A DNA stretch of 64,000 nt from Plantago major (taxonomy: Eukaryota > Streptophyta > Magnoliopsida > Lamiales > Plantaginaceae): contig CM048840.1 of NCBI GenBank assembly GCA_026545765.1, positions 48,720,580 to 48,784,579 of the forward strand, written 5' to 3'. The notes under the pieces are model-generated. The model saw nothing but the letters and a program-made list of their open reading frames with translations, was not told the DNA's origin and did not search any database. The position numbers and the translations under genes were made by a program. The stretch's first letter is position 1. Each line of letters opens with the position of its first letter. Shown piece after piece: positions 35,907 to 49,000 of this stretch.

Positions 35907-36774
35907 GACGGGAACTCATATACTAAAAGAAGCTAAGAATGTGAGAGACAGGAACTCAATATGATTAAGAAGGGAAAAAGGAGAGATAAGATATCTGGAA
36001 CAGGAATCCAGAATATCAAAGGCAAAAGGTGAAACACTTAGCAAACAAGTATCTGAGACGAGTACTCAGATATCAAAAGTTAAAGGGTAAAATGGATGTT
36101 TGAAGATTTATGAGACAGGTACTCAGATATCTAGATCACTCAGTGAGGGGGGAACATAAAAGAGAATAGTGCAACTGTCTGTAGTCAACTACTCTCTTGA
36201 AATTTGTATTATTTCTATCTCTGTGTAAAACATGAACAGATACTGAGTGTGAGATAGACTCAGATACAAAAATGTCCCTTATTCACACAGAAGAAATGTG
36301 ATTCAGATAGCTAATCGCCAAAATTCATTAATTGGGCACAATCACATGGGTTGATTGTGATCATTGCTGGAAAAGCAATCCCAACCAATGACGAAATGGG
36401 CGTTCCATTTTAAAGGCCGAGATTAATTTTCTGTAAAATAGTGGACTGTAAAAACTCAGACGTGGCCCACTAAGCATTTAATGCAAACCGAATTTTACCC
36501 ACACCTCACTGCACGTACACATATACAAATGCACAAAATTAATTTGTGTATTTTTTCCTGTTGGAATTACACTGCTATACATATAGGATTTTGGCAAAAG
36601 AAATCTCTTTCGCCTAATCCTACATTTGCTCTTACACAAAAATTGCAAAATTCTCTCAAATCTCTAACCAATTATCTCTGCAACTACTGATTCCCTCTTA
36701 GTTTTTCTGCAAAGAATCACTAATTTCCTACCTTAATCTCTTCTCGTTTTTCAAAAACTTCACTATTTAAAGAT
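35907..36774 (+). other. Post-pol spacer of Copia B with TATA-like block
   Basis: Noncoding. Short motifs (agatatctgag, ctcagatatc) recur in its first half. ctatacatataggattttggcaaaag lies at about 36576-36600, some 190 bases before the ORF3 start. It matches the blocks in A and C. Confidence 0.65.
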
Positions 36775-38969
36775 ATGGCTCCCAACGTGCTTCTACTCAG
36801 AAATCCCAAGCTACTACATCTGGTACTGCTGAAAAGCAAGCACCAGTGCTGGTTATAACAAACAATCGATTGAGTGGAGAGTTCAATCCTGATCATTGGA
36901 CTTCAAATCAAAGGATGATTTGGGGTGGTTCCATGATTGAGGAATACCTGGTAGCTGCAATAGAAAACCAGACTGACAGAAAGCTGGTACTTGATATGCT
37001 TGAAAAGGAACAAATCAAGGGCTTTCTATCTGCTCTTCCCAGTGGAGTTTCTTCACTGGATGTCCTGGAGTTTTACAACAACTCCACGATTATCTCCAAA
37101 GTCTCTGAAGGCACTGAGACAGTGTCTATCAAGACCAAAGTCCAAGGACATGAGATCCTATTGGACGAAACAACTTTTTGTGAGTTGTTTGAACTTTAAA
37201 ATCTTGGAAAGGATTTTGAAATTGACACCAAGGATGAAGATCTCCTTGAAGGTGTGAAGCAACTATACAGTGATGTGTGTGATCTTGACAAGCCAGACAC
37301 ACCCATCGACTTTAAGCTTGCTGACATAAGGACCAGACATCTGTTGGTCCACTGGGATGTGTTGGCATGTATCTTCACATATGCTTTGATGGTCTACAGG
37401 GAGGTGCTGACCAGATAAGTCAAGAACGCTGGATGATGTTGTTCTTGTTGAATCAACAAGATAAAAGGCTGGAAAAACCCTTTTAATTGGGGGAAGTACG
37501 CCTTCATGAAATTTGTGAAGAAGATACAAGGCTTTGAGCCTAAAATCTTAAGGGCCTTGCTGAGCCAAAAGCCACAGTAAGCTATGGACTGAAGATTTGC
37601 TACTTACTGGAGTGCCTTAGCATTGAGCTCAGAGAGACGGCAGACATTGTCAATAGTAACCTACTCTACAAATATGAGTATACAAACATGATAAAAAAGG
37701 TTACTGCATCTCAGAAAGGTTCCAAGAAACGAAAGACTGATGAGGTATCTGAAGGTTCCATTGCGACCAAGAGGCCCAAAACTTCACAAATGAAGTCTGC
37801 TGACAAATCAGAAGGCATACCCTCTATAGATGTCGACTCTCAGATACCTGCCGCCACTACTGATGAACTCATCAATGCATATGAACTCATCAATGCTGCA
37901 GAGTGCCTTGCAGATGAACTTATCAATGCTGATAAAAGTAGTGAGAAACTTCAAACTCTCTCTGCAGAAGCAGCAGGGATTGTTGATAACTCCGTTCCAC
38001 ATTTCGATGACGAATCGGATGAGGAGAAGATCCCAGCCCCCAAGGTTACTGAAAAAGTAACCAAGGCCAAGGGAAAGAGGACCAAAAGGTCCAAGGTTGT
38101 TGAGAAAGCAACTAGCTCAAAGGTTGCTGAATAAGCACCTATAGCAAAGGTTGTTGGAGCCAACACACCATCAGGGAAAGTCACGTATAAACAACTTCAA
38201 GAAGCCCTGATGAGTGGTGACCTAGTGTTGGTAGACGCTGATGTCAGCACCACACTTAAAAATCTGGAAGAGCTCTCAAATACTCAAACTTCTGCTTCCA
38301 GACAACCACAACAACCACAACCACAACAGCCACAAGTGGTTGATGAAATGGTCAATGAACTCCATTTCGACATACCAGCAATGCAATATGCTGAAGAAAA
38401 TCCTGCAAATGAGCAGGTTCCCCAACTCCTAGAGAGGGATCAAACTGAGACACCTGCTCAGAATGATCAAATAGGGGAGGCAACTGAGTTAGTCACTCAG
38501 GAAAGGTCTGAATTACCTGAAACTTCAAACAAAGAAGCTGAAATGGAACAACAAAACCAAAGCATAGAAGGGTCACAAGTTCCAGAGACCAATCAGCCTG
38601 ACAGTGCTCAGGTAGCTGAATGGTTTAACTCTCTACTTGTGATATTTTGTGTTTAATAATCTTGTTATCTAATAAAATTTCTTTGTTACAGGCTGAATTA
38701 GAAACACAAGAACAAGAGGAAGCTGGAAAGCTTGCTTCAGAATCTGAGAAGGAGGCTTCCATAGCCTCACCACTTAAGGAACAGGAGCCTGTCTCACAGG
38801 TAGAAGAAAGTTCCTTAAGATATAACATCTCAGATATATGCCTTATACACATGAATTATACTAAGGTGTTTGTTTCTAATAGGCTCCAACTGAGAAGGAA
38901 AATGGAGAGACTGAAAAGTCTATCTCTTCAAAGAAGAATCCAGAGACTTCCAAGGTCTCTGAGAAACAA

Positions 38970-39043
<74 letters not shown>

Positions 39044-42000
39044 AATCATTTTTCTCAAACTAACACTTTCTACTTTCAGGTTAAAAAGAAGTAGAACTTG
39101 CTGGGGAATTGCCTACTCAATCCCCGCAACCAATGGAAATTGATGAGGGATCAAAGCTTTCATCACAAGAAAAACTTCCAGAGACTGCACAAGTCTCTGA
39201 TAGACAAATATCTGAGCCTCCAGTTGTGGAGGTAATTGACTTCTCAGATAACTAAAATTGTCTAACGTAGTTTTCTTGCTCAAAATTTTCAAAGTGTTGT
39301 TTTTAATCTCAGGTTCAAGCAGAAAGAAAGATCACTGAGGATCAGGCTTCCCAGTCTCCTCCTCATATCCAGATATCTGAGGCACCTGGAACCTCAGTAG
39401 TCAAGTCATTTGAGCCTGTCACACAGGTAACTCAGATACCTTTCTACTCTAAAGCCCATATATCTACTAAAGTTTTGAACCTAATTCAGAACTCTTTCTT
39501 TCAGGCTCAAACAAGTGCCACTAAGGTCCCTGTTGATAAGAATAAGGACCTGCTTCCTTTCTTCAAGGAATACACTTTGCCAAAGCACCTAAAATGCTTC
39601 AAGAAATGAAAAAAGCTTCGATGCTCCGATCTATCTGAGATCATTAAGGTGACTGATCACCCCATAAGGAGAGCACAGGCCCTTGACTTGGAAAATTATG
39701 TCCATTCCATGTTCCCCACTAAACAATACTCTTTTGGAACATTAATGCATAAGGACTTCGTCAAGGAAGTGGCCAGAAAGCTTATTCAAGCTTTTAACCA
39801 AGCAGATGGTCAGACCAGAATGCAGATGGCATTCAAGCCTACTTTGCCCCAAACTCTACAATTCATACCCTCTGAGCAAGAGGAAGTTAATGGGCAAATG
39901 ACACTATTCCAGAATTGATCAATCTGGTATCTGAAGATGAAGAAGAGAAGGAGACTGATGAGAATGACTACGATCAAGAACCTCCTTCTGACCATCACAA
40001 GGATGAGGATGATAAGAAGTATGATGATGATGCCCCTACACCAGGGACAGGAGGGATTTCACAAGGTAATAATACCTCAGTTGCTGAAAAGCACACTGAG
40101 AGGACATCACAAAAATCTCCTCCTCCATCTCCTCAGAAATCTACCCATCCATCTCCCCAACAAAAAGTCTCTACTGAACAAGTAGTTGAGCACTCTGAGG
40201 ACAACACTCAGAAAATATTGGATGCACAAGCCAGAGTCGCTCAACTCAAACAATTGTTGGGGGAAGAACAACAGCTACATCTTCAACTGGAAGAAAAGAT
40301 AGCAGAATCCAGAGTCAAGCTAGATAAACTTGAAGAACAAACGCGCAAAGAAACGCAAGCTTACTCTGAGATTAAAGGGCTCCGGGACGCTGTTGATTAT
40401 ATTGCTAAGGAGCTGGATTCTGAACAATTATCTGAAGCAAAGCATGATGCTAAGGCTGCATCTTCACCAAAGAAACCATCCTCCAAAGGCAAGAAACCCA
40501 TATCTGAGATGGTTGCCACCTTCAGAAACCTTGATGAAGAAGTGCAAGAGGATGAAGATCACTGGGTTGATGACTCAGATGATGAAGAAGACAAGGCATT
40601 GGCAGAACACCGCAATGAACACTTAACGGTTTCTCATTTGAAAAGGAAGTTGATTGCTCCTGAAATATTCAGCAAGCTGCCAAATGTCAACTCCAACGAA
40701 TACTTGAACAGATATCAAGTACTGGCTAAATTGAAAAAGGAGTTGTTTTCTCAAGATAAAGCCGCCATTGCACCAGTCCCTGCAGAAATGAAGACATTCA
40801 CTGAGCTCATCACTCAGAGAACAACCAGTCTGGTCATTGCTCATAAAGACCTAGGCATGGTTACGGATGATGACCAAAACTTGGCTGCAAAAGCCTTTGA
40901 AGAGGCTAGCTATGCTGCTGGAAAAGCAAATGCTATTCAAGGCCCACTGGCAGAGCTCACTGATAAGGAAACATGTCTTATCAAACAAAATCAGGAGCTC
41001 AAGGCCAATCTGGAAAAGTTGGTTGCTGCTTATAACTATCTGCAAGGCAACTTTGACTCCCTTTCAGAATCCTTTGTGATTCTTAGTCAGTCAACAATGA
41101 CTAAGGGGGAAGGATTTCAAGGTGCTCAGAGAGGAAGAGGAAACGAAAGAAAATCTGAACAACCACCTCTCAGAATAAATGAGCCCTCCTCCAGTCAGAC
41201 TGCTCTACAGATAGTGGCCATCACTCAGCAACTTCCTGAAAAAGGAATGACAACAAGGGCCAGGGCACAGAAACCTCCAAGGAGTACCAAGGCTCCAAGG
41301 AGAAGACAAGTAAGAGGGATTGATGAGTCTTCTGAAGAAGAAGAAGAAGGCCAAATAAAATCCTAGGGCAATGAAGAAGGCTGCAAAACTTTCACAAGAA
41401 TTAATCTTGATGATGATGATGAAGAGACTGATGAAGATGAAGCTCCTCTTCACAGAAAAAGAAAAAGGGTTGATAGCCTATCTGAGCCCATAGCTGCAAA
41501 GCCTTTGGTAGCTAAAACACCCTCTGGAAATACCAAGTCAATCCAGGGTGGTTCTTCAAGCAATCCCCCAAGGGAGAATTCAAGACAAAGGAGGAACAAG
41601 CTGAGAGCTGAACAAAGAAAACTTCAACTACCACTCAGGCCTGAAGAAGCCAAGATTGAGTATGTGAATACCAACAATGACTCCTCTGCCTAGAGATGCA
41701 TTAATCAGAAGAATGGCTACTGGATTCTGGAACTCAAGCACTTACTGGTAAATGAAAAATTTCCAGAACCAATCCATAAACAGCTCATGGCATGGAGAAA
41801 GACAAGCTAGTCTTGATTAATACCAACCACATCAAAGCCTGGTTGGATTTTGAAGTAATCAAGAGAATAATAGAAGCCATGAAAAAGGACCTCTCTGATG
41901 ATTGTCCTTATGGAAAGCCAGATGATGTGCACAAAATTCTCAACACCACTGGAACAGGCACAAGAGCAAGACTTGCTGTGGAACCCTATGAGTCCTTCTA

Positions 42001-42262
42001 CATGACTGAAGATCAATACAAGGGTGACATCAGATATCTGAAGATCATATATGAATACTTCAAGCTATCAGATATCAGAATTGAGCATGCCTGGAGATGG
42101 GGAAAGTATATGTGGGTCAAACAGTTTGCCAAGAAGAATTCCACCAAAACCTACAAGGAAGTTTGTGGATTTGCCAGAAACACTGAGATGATAGTCAGGA
42201 CTTTGCTCTTTGACTACTCAGATGATATCAAAAGGTTTGGGGATAGGGAATTTGCAAATTGA
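36775..42262 (+). pseudogene. Copia B ORF3 (post-pol coding region)
   Basis: This has the same architecture as ORF3 of element A but is clearly diverged: an N-terminal block (LPSGVSSLDVLEFYNNS, TKVQGHEILLDETTF), a Lys- and Glu-rich middle with intron-like GT...AG stretches, a coiled-coil and charged block (about 40170-41060), a basic Ser/Arg-rich part and a C-terminal block (IKAWLDFEVIKR, DIRIEHAWRWGKYMWVKQF). Blocks agree with A in order and in key residues, while the linkers differ. This is the pattern expected if the protein was under selection before these copies died. A TA tract lies in one intron-like stretch (about 38970-39039). Broken in several places; function unknown. Confidence 0.6.
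38968..39040. repeat. (TA)n microsatellite in Copia B
   Basis: A TA run of about 35 units within ORF3 of B, at a different site from the tract in A. Confidence 0.95.
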
Positions 42263-42647
42263 TCCATAGATCTGCTACTTGAAGACTTAAAGATCTTGAA
42301 GACTAGTTTATTAGGATGTCTATTTGGAGCTTGGTCACTCCTGTTGTCCTAATTTAACTAAGTGTTTTGTATCTTGCTGAATGTACTTTATTGTTCTATC
42401 ATTGTAAAATATGTAAACTTTCTTTGTAACATATATGATGAACCTACTCTCAGATATCAATATATAAGAAGATAACTTGCCAGCAAAGATCACACCTTGT
42501 AATTTGGTTGATGCTTACTTTCTGCACTTAATTAAAATTTTAATTGAAAAGATCATAAGAATTGATCAAGTGTTAGATTGTTCCCTCTTCCAAGTTGTAA
42601 TAGGTTTTAAAGATAGTCATCGTTGACTGATCAAAAAGGGGGAAATT
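42263..42647 (+). other. 3' untranslated stretch and polypurine tract, Copia B
   Basis: Noncoding, ending in atcaaaaagggggaaatt directly before the 3' LTR. Matches the tract of element A. Confidence 0.85.
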
Positions 42648-44299
42648 TGTTAGAAATATCTGTTTAGATTTTGATCAGCAACCTAATGACTTATCTTAGC
42701 TCAAAAAGGTGGTTAGTACTCTTGGTTCACTTGAACACTGTAAAAGAGGAAAATCACTATGTATGATAGTCTAACAAATCTTGTATAGGATGTTAGGTCT
42801 CTGAATGTAATTTTTATTTCCTTAAAGAAGACCAAGAAGAAGGCATCCAGCAGGAGAAGTTCAACTTTAAAATGAAGTTTTGAAGACTGTACAAGATTTC
42901 TGAAGACAAAGGTTATCAGATACCTATGTCCAGATATCTTTGACAAACAAGTGTTTCTCAATGAACCAGTTTTGCAAAAGATATCTGAGAACGCAAGGTT
43001 TCTGAACGAGGAAAAGTGCCCACAGATATCTACACTCAGATACCTTGGATAAAACTATGTTTCTGGGAAACAATGTTTCAACAGGTATCTGGAAATGAGA
43101 AGGTCTCTGGAAAGGGACATGCAATGCTTCAGAAAGCGTGCATAGTTCCATTGGCACTACAGGACAAAAATAGTACAATGCAATAAATGTGCAGACAGAG
43201 ACATCTGAACAAAAGAGGAAATCTCTGAAAAGAGACAACGTCTTCTACAGTACTATTTTCAGATATCAATAGTTTGAATTTCATTAAGCATAACGGATAC
43301 TATTCAAAGGGCATGATTTTCAACTATAAATATCATCACTTAGAATGCTTGAAAGATACACACAGAACTTACACACTGAACTCACTGAAAATACCAAGTC
43401 TCTCTGAGAATACAACTAGTGGTATTTTTCTCTCGAGCATACAAGTCTTCAACCTACTTATTCTTCAGCTTACAGTTGCGACTAAGCTCTTGAATTTTAA
43501 GTAGCACGAAAGTTCTAAGTGTCCTGATCCTTAACAAGCATTGCTATCTGTGAAGGGGTTGAATCAAAAGATCAAGTATCTAAGATTCATTCTCTAGAAC
43601 ATTTATCATAGACTTGGGTCAGTAAAGAAAATATCACCACACATTGTGAAGTGTGTTAAGTGACTCTTGTTCAAGAAGGTAGTATTACATAACTGTAGAA
43701 GTTATTAATCTATCAAAACCTGACAAACTACCTTAACCAACACCTTAAACGGCGTGGAGTACAGGAAGTACTTAGTTTGGAAAACTAATGAATAACTTCA
43801 AGGTTACTGAGCATAGGAAGTACTTAGTTTGGGAAACTAAGGAATAGCTCAAAGGTTTCTGAGTATAGGAAGTACTTGGCTGAGAAAGTCGGGGAATAAC
43901 TCAGGGGGAACACTTGGTTGGGAACCTAGTGTATTTAGGAATCGAGAGAAGATATTTGTAAGGTGAACTCAATTATCTATCTTAGTGGATTCTAGGTCTG
44001 AGAAAGGCCGAAGTGGATTAGTTGAATGATTACGCCACCTTCAGATACCACTACAAAGATCAGTGTTATTTACTTTCTGCAATTTATTACTTGCTTTATT
44101 TACCTTGCTGAGTATTTACATATCTTCGAAACGTGCACTTATCACAGAAAAGTCTTCCGCTCTCTGAAATTAAGTATATGATATCTTCACAGATATCTGA
44201 GAAATTGTGTTTATCGACAAAAGTTCTAAAAGACTATTCACCCCCCCCCCCCCCCCCCCCGCGTCTAGTCTTTTTCCTTTGCCGTTATCTGGACCAACA
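42648..44299 (+). repeat. 3' LTR of Copia B
   Basis: About 1652 bases, from TGTTAGAAATATC to GGACCAACA. It has a TATAAATAT box at 43325-43333, three hairpins at 43771-43893 and a C-run of about 20 bases near 44241-44260, longer than in the 5' LTR. Confidence 0.95.
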
Positions 44300-44304
44300 T
44301 ATAC
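44300..44304. repeat. Target-site duplication of Copia B, right
   Basis: TATAC, identical to 25172-25176. Confidence 0.9.
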
Positions 44305-45039
44305 ACTTTCAAATAATCGAAAGTTCATCATCCTCTCAATGGTCTTGTCAAAATCCTCATCATCTTCATCATCCATTTCTTTCCCAGCATTGGTTTTTAG
44401 CCATGTTTGCATTTTCATCGCCCTTCATTTCTGCCTCCAATGCTCTATCGAAAGCAGAAAAACCTATCCACATGTCTGCATAGGAGAGTGTATCGCAATT
44501 TCTACATACATAAAAAAACCGAGGTTAAATATTAATTATGCTAAATTAACTACAAAATACAGTTTACATGTTAGAAATGAAATCACTACTAAGAAAGACG
44601 AAGTATACTTACTCAGCAGAACTCCAATGATACTCCAATGAATCGGGTGGAGGGGGCAATGGTGTAGGCGACTGTGGTGGAGAAACCTTCATTTCATCAT
44701 TTTCATCATCCATTTCTTTCCCAGCATTGGTTTTAGCCATGTTTGCATCTTCACCGGCCTTCTTTTCTGCCTCCAATGCTCTATCGAAAGCAGAAAAACT
44801 TGTCCACATGTCTGCATAGGAGAGTGTATCGCAATTTCTACATACATAATCAAAACCGAGGTTAAATATTAATTGTGCTAAATTAACAACAAAATATAGT
44901 TTACATGTTAGAAATGAAATCACTACTAAGCAAGACGAAGTATACTTACTCGGTAGAACTCCAATGATACTCCAATGAATTGGGTGGAGGCGGCAATGGT
45001 GTAGGCGGCAATGATGTAGGCGACGGTGGAGGAGGCGAC
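44305..45039 (-). mobile_element. CACTA element 2, middle part with duplicated exon
   Basis: The sequence resumes after Copia B. It is a tandem duplication with a period of about 337 bases (ccatttctttcccagcattgg at 44373 and 44710). On the minus strand each unit carries an exon (CDTLSYADMWTSFSAFDRALEAEKK then NAGKEMDDE and a Pro-rich part ending SLEYHWSS) with an AG acceptor and a GTAAG donor. The exon is Pro- and acid-rich and belongs to the CACTA gene by position, but no domain was recognised. Gypsy-type element E interrupts it at 45040. Confidence 0.65.
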
Positions 45040-45919
45040 TGATGAGACAATATTCTAATGTCTCATTTGGTTTTTTTTTAGCGATCTTTGTGAGTCTTTG
45101 TCTTTAGTTTTGTAGTCTTTTTAGTTCGTCTTTATGCTTTGGTGTTTTGTTTGTGTTTTGTAGAAATCTGTGTCTTTTGAGCCGTATGAAGACAAGTCGG
45201 TTAGCATGGCGCACCGCGGCGAGCTATTCAGTCCGCCGCGATGAGATTTTACGAGCTTGGCATTGAAAGTTCCAGCATGGCTCGCCGCGGCGAGAAAATC
45301 AGTCCGCCGCGGTGAGATTTAGCGAGTGATGCTCCTGTTTGAAGATTGAAGCTCGCCGCGGCGAGATTATGCGAGCTGGATATACATTGCGATTAAGAAG
45401 GCTCGCCGCGGCGAGCTATTTCTTCCGCCGCGGCGAGCGACGCAGATTTAATTTTATTTTCCTTATTAGATTAGAATTTTGATTCCTTTTCTTTCATACT
45501 TCTTTTAACCTAGTTTTGAGAAAAAACTCCAAGAGCCATACATTGACATTGAGATATCTTTGGAGTTTGGTTATTCATTGATTTTATTCATCAAGATTAT
45601 TGGTATTGATTTCTCCATTGCTTTTTTCTTTACAATTCGTTCTTTATTCTCATTGATTGAATTGTATGTTATTGCATGCGAGTTTTTCATCTATATTTCA
45701 CATGATTATTACCATGAATCTTTGCATGCAATTATCAATTATGAGTAGCTAAACACCTTTGAATACAGTAGTATGTGAAGATTATGCATATTCGTTCTAG
45801 GGTTTATCAAAGCACTCATATAGGCTAGACTCGTATAAAATCTTCGTAAACACCTACAATTCGATAAGTCCGTATTAAATTCTCTAAATTGTTCATGCTT
45901 AAGGATCATGAATTGACGA
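45040..45919 (+). repeat. 5' LTR of element E
   Basis: It begins TGATGAGACAATATTC and ends near GAATTGACGA; the partner is at 49001-49881. A CpG-rich block of palindromes occupies 45206-45437. The rest is AT-rich. Confidence 0.85.
45206..45437. repeat. CG-palindrome block in the E LTR
   Basis: The perfect 14-base palindrome CTCGCCGCGGCGAG occurs at 45281, 45352 and 45402, alternating with tccgccgcgg(c/t)gag variants. The 3' LTR has a smaller set (perfect copies at 49170 and 49362), so copy number differs between the two LTRs of one element. Each unit contains several CpG sites. Confidence 0.9.
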
Positions 45920-45959
45920 CTCACGATTTCTCCAGTATAATACTTTCTAAGAACAATTG

Positions 45960-46660
45960 GTTGAATCGAGATATTTGGAACTCAAAGCTCACCACTTCCA
46001 CAATCTCCCTAAGTTCTACGGAATGGCCAACGAGGATGTGATAAGGTTCCTCAAGGAGTTTGAAGTGCTAATTGCAGGGATTCCGTTGGCGTAGGAGAAT
46101 GCGATTTGAAGGAGAGATAAGGAAGAAGGTTTTTCCAATGTGCCTGCAGGATAAAGCTAGGAACTGGCTTTTGAACCAGCCTGGGGGTTCTCTACCTACT
46201 TGGGATTCTCTCTATAAAGCCTTCGTGAATAAATTTTACACTCCCGAGAGAACACATCAACTTCGTACCCAGATACTGCAGTTTCAGCAGATGCATGATG
46301 AGACCTTCTATGAAGCTCGGGACCGATTTTTGCAGTTATTGGCCCAATGCCCTCACCACAGGATAGACGATATGAGCTTATGTGTCCGATTCTATGAAGG
46401 CCTGGCTTGGGAATATCAAAATATGGTCGATATGAGTTGTAAAAACTCCTTCCTGGAAGCCTCCGCTGATGAATTGAACAGTGTTTTCGAGAAGCTGGCA
46501 GCAACATCGCAACTTAAGGGAACAAGAGATAAGGCTAGGAGAGTGGCAGCCAGAGAAGTGGAAGAGACTCCAGGGCCGTGTTTTACCGAGCTAGAAAAAG
46601 AAATCAGGAGCCATATGGAGAGGTCTGAGAGGTACTGGTTGGAGGCGTAGAAAATTCAGG
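45960..46660 (+). pseudogene. gag: Element E gag
   Basis: Coding sequence from LKAHHFHNLPKFYGM through VFPMCLQDKARNWLLNQ, LPTWDSLYKAFVNKFYTPER and FYEARDRFLQLLAQCPHHRI is the Retrotrans_gag domain (PF03732) typical of plant Ty3/Gypsy elements. It forms the particle core. No zinc knuckle was seen after it. Part of a broken element. Confidence 0.8.
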
Positions 46661-47109
46661 AAAAAAATAACCAGAGGTTCGACAGTATCGAGCAATCGCA
46701 AAGAATTTGGAATGCAGATTGGGTGACTTAGATGGAAATTGCGACTTATGGAGAAAGGTAGACCCCAATGACCCGTAAAACATTAGAGTCTGGCGGTTGA
46801 GATAAATTTTGAAGAACCAAGGAAGGTTAAGTCTGTTGCCACTGTACCACGAGATTGAGCACCACCGCATCGGATGAGGGAACTCAAAAGCAGTTCAAGT
46901 GACCGTGTCTTGACAATGAAAGCGGCATCAAGATGTAGCCTCTGTTGAATCGACAGGGGATGATGTCGAGGAACCGAGTTCCGTGATTCCAGAAGAGGAG
47001 GCGAATGCGGAGCAAGAAAGCTATGAACCGAACCCCCAAATAATAATTCCTAATGCAGAAAAGAGTATAAGCGACTCCGACAGTTTTGATTTACTGGTAG
47101 GCATTGGGT

Positions 47110-47618
47110 GTTCAGCTTAGGTTACCGGAATAGTCGACACTGGTGCTAGTTGCAATTTGATGACTTTTGACACCTATGAAGACTTAGGCTTAAAGGGATT
47201 GGAGCCACGGAGATGCTTTATGACTCTTGCTGGTGGAACTAGAAGCAGATGCATGGGGATCATGGAAGATGTTCCGGTTAAGCTGGATGGTATAACAGTG
47301 ATGACAGATTTTGTGGTAGTGGAATCGTCGAGGGTGAAGGGGAAAGAATTGGAAAGAGATATGCTACTTCTAGGGAGACCCTTCATCCGCTCAACTCTCA
47401 TGGTGGTGAATTTACATGCCCGAACCTGCACAATTGAGGTGCAAGGTGAGCTACGTGAACTGAAGGCCTATTCCGCTCCATTGTATTCTGTTTCGCAGGT
47501 TGATAGCAGGAAATTCATAGGAGCACACACTGGACCCTTATATATACATACTTATCAACAAGGAAGAACACGAGCTGCACCAACCGGAAGAGCCAAGAAT
47601 CTCCAGAGTACCCGTTAG
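47110..47618 (+). pseudogene. Element E aspartic protease
   Basis: IVDTGASCNLM is a retropepsin active site (DTGA) and LLLGRPFIRSTLMVV is the second conserved block (the LGRPF motif of Athila/Tat-type proteases). No polymerase domain follows. Confidence 0.8.
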
Positions 47619-47639
47619 CCAACACGGAAGAGTCTAGTA

Positions 47640-49000
47640 CATGACTATAAAGGTACACCAACAGGCAAGTCACTATAGCTCCCATTCTCTTTTCTTTTTC
47701 ACTCTACGCTTGAGGACATGCTTGAGTTTAGGTTTTGAGAGGGGGACTGTGCTCTCTAGTGTCTTGTCTGCTTTTTTCTCTATTACCTGAGTCTCTAGAG
47801 TCTTTCGTCCTCTACTTTATGTATGTTTTGGTCATTTTTCTTTTTTTTTTTTCCTTTTTACGGTCGTTTTTCTTTTACCCTCTAGAGTCTTTCGTGAGTC
47901 GTTCTTCCAAGTTATGAAAGCTTCTATTGTGATTGTTAAATTTGCTTGCTGAGGTGGTTTAGTGGATTTAAAAGCCCATAAGTTTGTTTCTCCTGTAAAT
48001 AGCAAGTCTGTTTAACTCTTTAGTCCAAAAAGCCAGTGAGAAACTTTAAGCCGATGAAAAAATATTGTACCGGCGCTTAGTGATCCTTTCGGGAAGTGCA
48101 AACCCTCTTGTTTGCGCCTTTTCATTCTCATGTGTACTCAGTTAAGTTAGGTATGACGAACGACATGCTCTTCATGTTTCATTTTATCAAAAGCCAGTAC
48201 ATTGCGAAGAACCGGTTTGGGGAGGAGAAATCTATTGTGTTGACATGTTTATTATTCATTTTATGTAATATGTATCACTTCCCCTGATTAGTTGATTCGT
48301 CTCGGAGTGTATCTGTGGTGCTTGTCACCACCGTAGTCGTGTTAGGCGTGTTTCAAATACTACCTATATACCGGCGTGGTCCTAAAAAGCCATATGACCG
48401 TGAGGGTTGATGGCACGTATACCAAACTGACACGCACAAAAGTGCGGACTGCGGTAAAACAGACACTATAAAAAAAAGTGAGACTAAAAGAGTCCATAGT
48501 GGCCAAATTGATTAGCATCTAATTTATTCTATGCAAATATGTGGTTTATGGAAGTTGGCTGTATGTCTTGGCAAGTTGCTATACGCAAGGAAAAAGTCCC
48601 TTCTGACTTAACTAATTGAGTACATTGCATGAGGTATTTGAGGCACCTTTGTGACGAAAGTCACCTTCCTTTTCTCTTATTGTTCTTGAGTGTTTAACCA
48701 CTGGACACTTCCAGAGTGTGAGAGAGAATAGTGTAGGATTTCCTTGTGAGGGATTGGAGAGTTATGTTTAAGTGCTATTTATTTGAGAAACTCTCTTGCA
48801 GGATTTTTTGTGCACTATTTCTGTCAAGGTCGGGTGAGTGCAAACCTTTTGCATCTTGTGAATTTAACGCTTACAATGGTAGAGTTCGGTCATTTGGAAG
48901 ATTGACTCGTTTGTGTGTTATTATATGTCGTAGTCTAAGTCTAGTTGTCTTTAAGTTGTTTGCTTGCTCGGGGACGAGCAAAGGTTCGGTTTGGGGATTT
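47640..49000 (+). other. Noncoding tail of element E
   Basis: No frame resembles RT, RNase H or integrase. The end ttggggatttt before the 3' LTR is a plausible polypurine tract. Short C/T-rich stretches (for example cctctagagtctttcgt, twice near 47790 and 47880) repeat. Confidence 0.6.

Larger units (their letters stand above)
25177..44299 (+). mobile_element. Copia (Sirevirus-like) element B, end to end
   Basis: A complete-length Copia element with two LTRs, primer binding site, gag, protease, integrase, RT-RNase H, ORF3, polypurine tract and a TATAC target duplication. Without the CACTA element lodged in its gag it is about 16.1 kb, very long for Copia. By eye the two LTRs differ at roughly 3 percent of positions; with a commonly used plant rate of 1.3e-8 per site per year that suggests about one million years. 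The coding part is broken in several places (of the order of ten), so it is a fossil. It is related to A and C but forms a separate family, with a different U3 start and a diverged ORF3. Confidence 0.95.

Noticed and set aside
44235-44262. Long C-run as a functional element
   Set aside because: The run sits at a place where all LTRs have a shorter C-run and varies in length between copies, so it is simple slippage or sequencing uncertainty.
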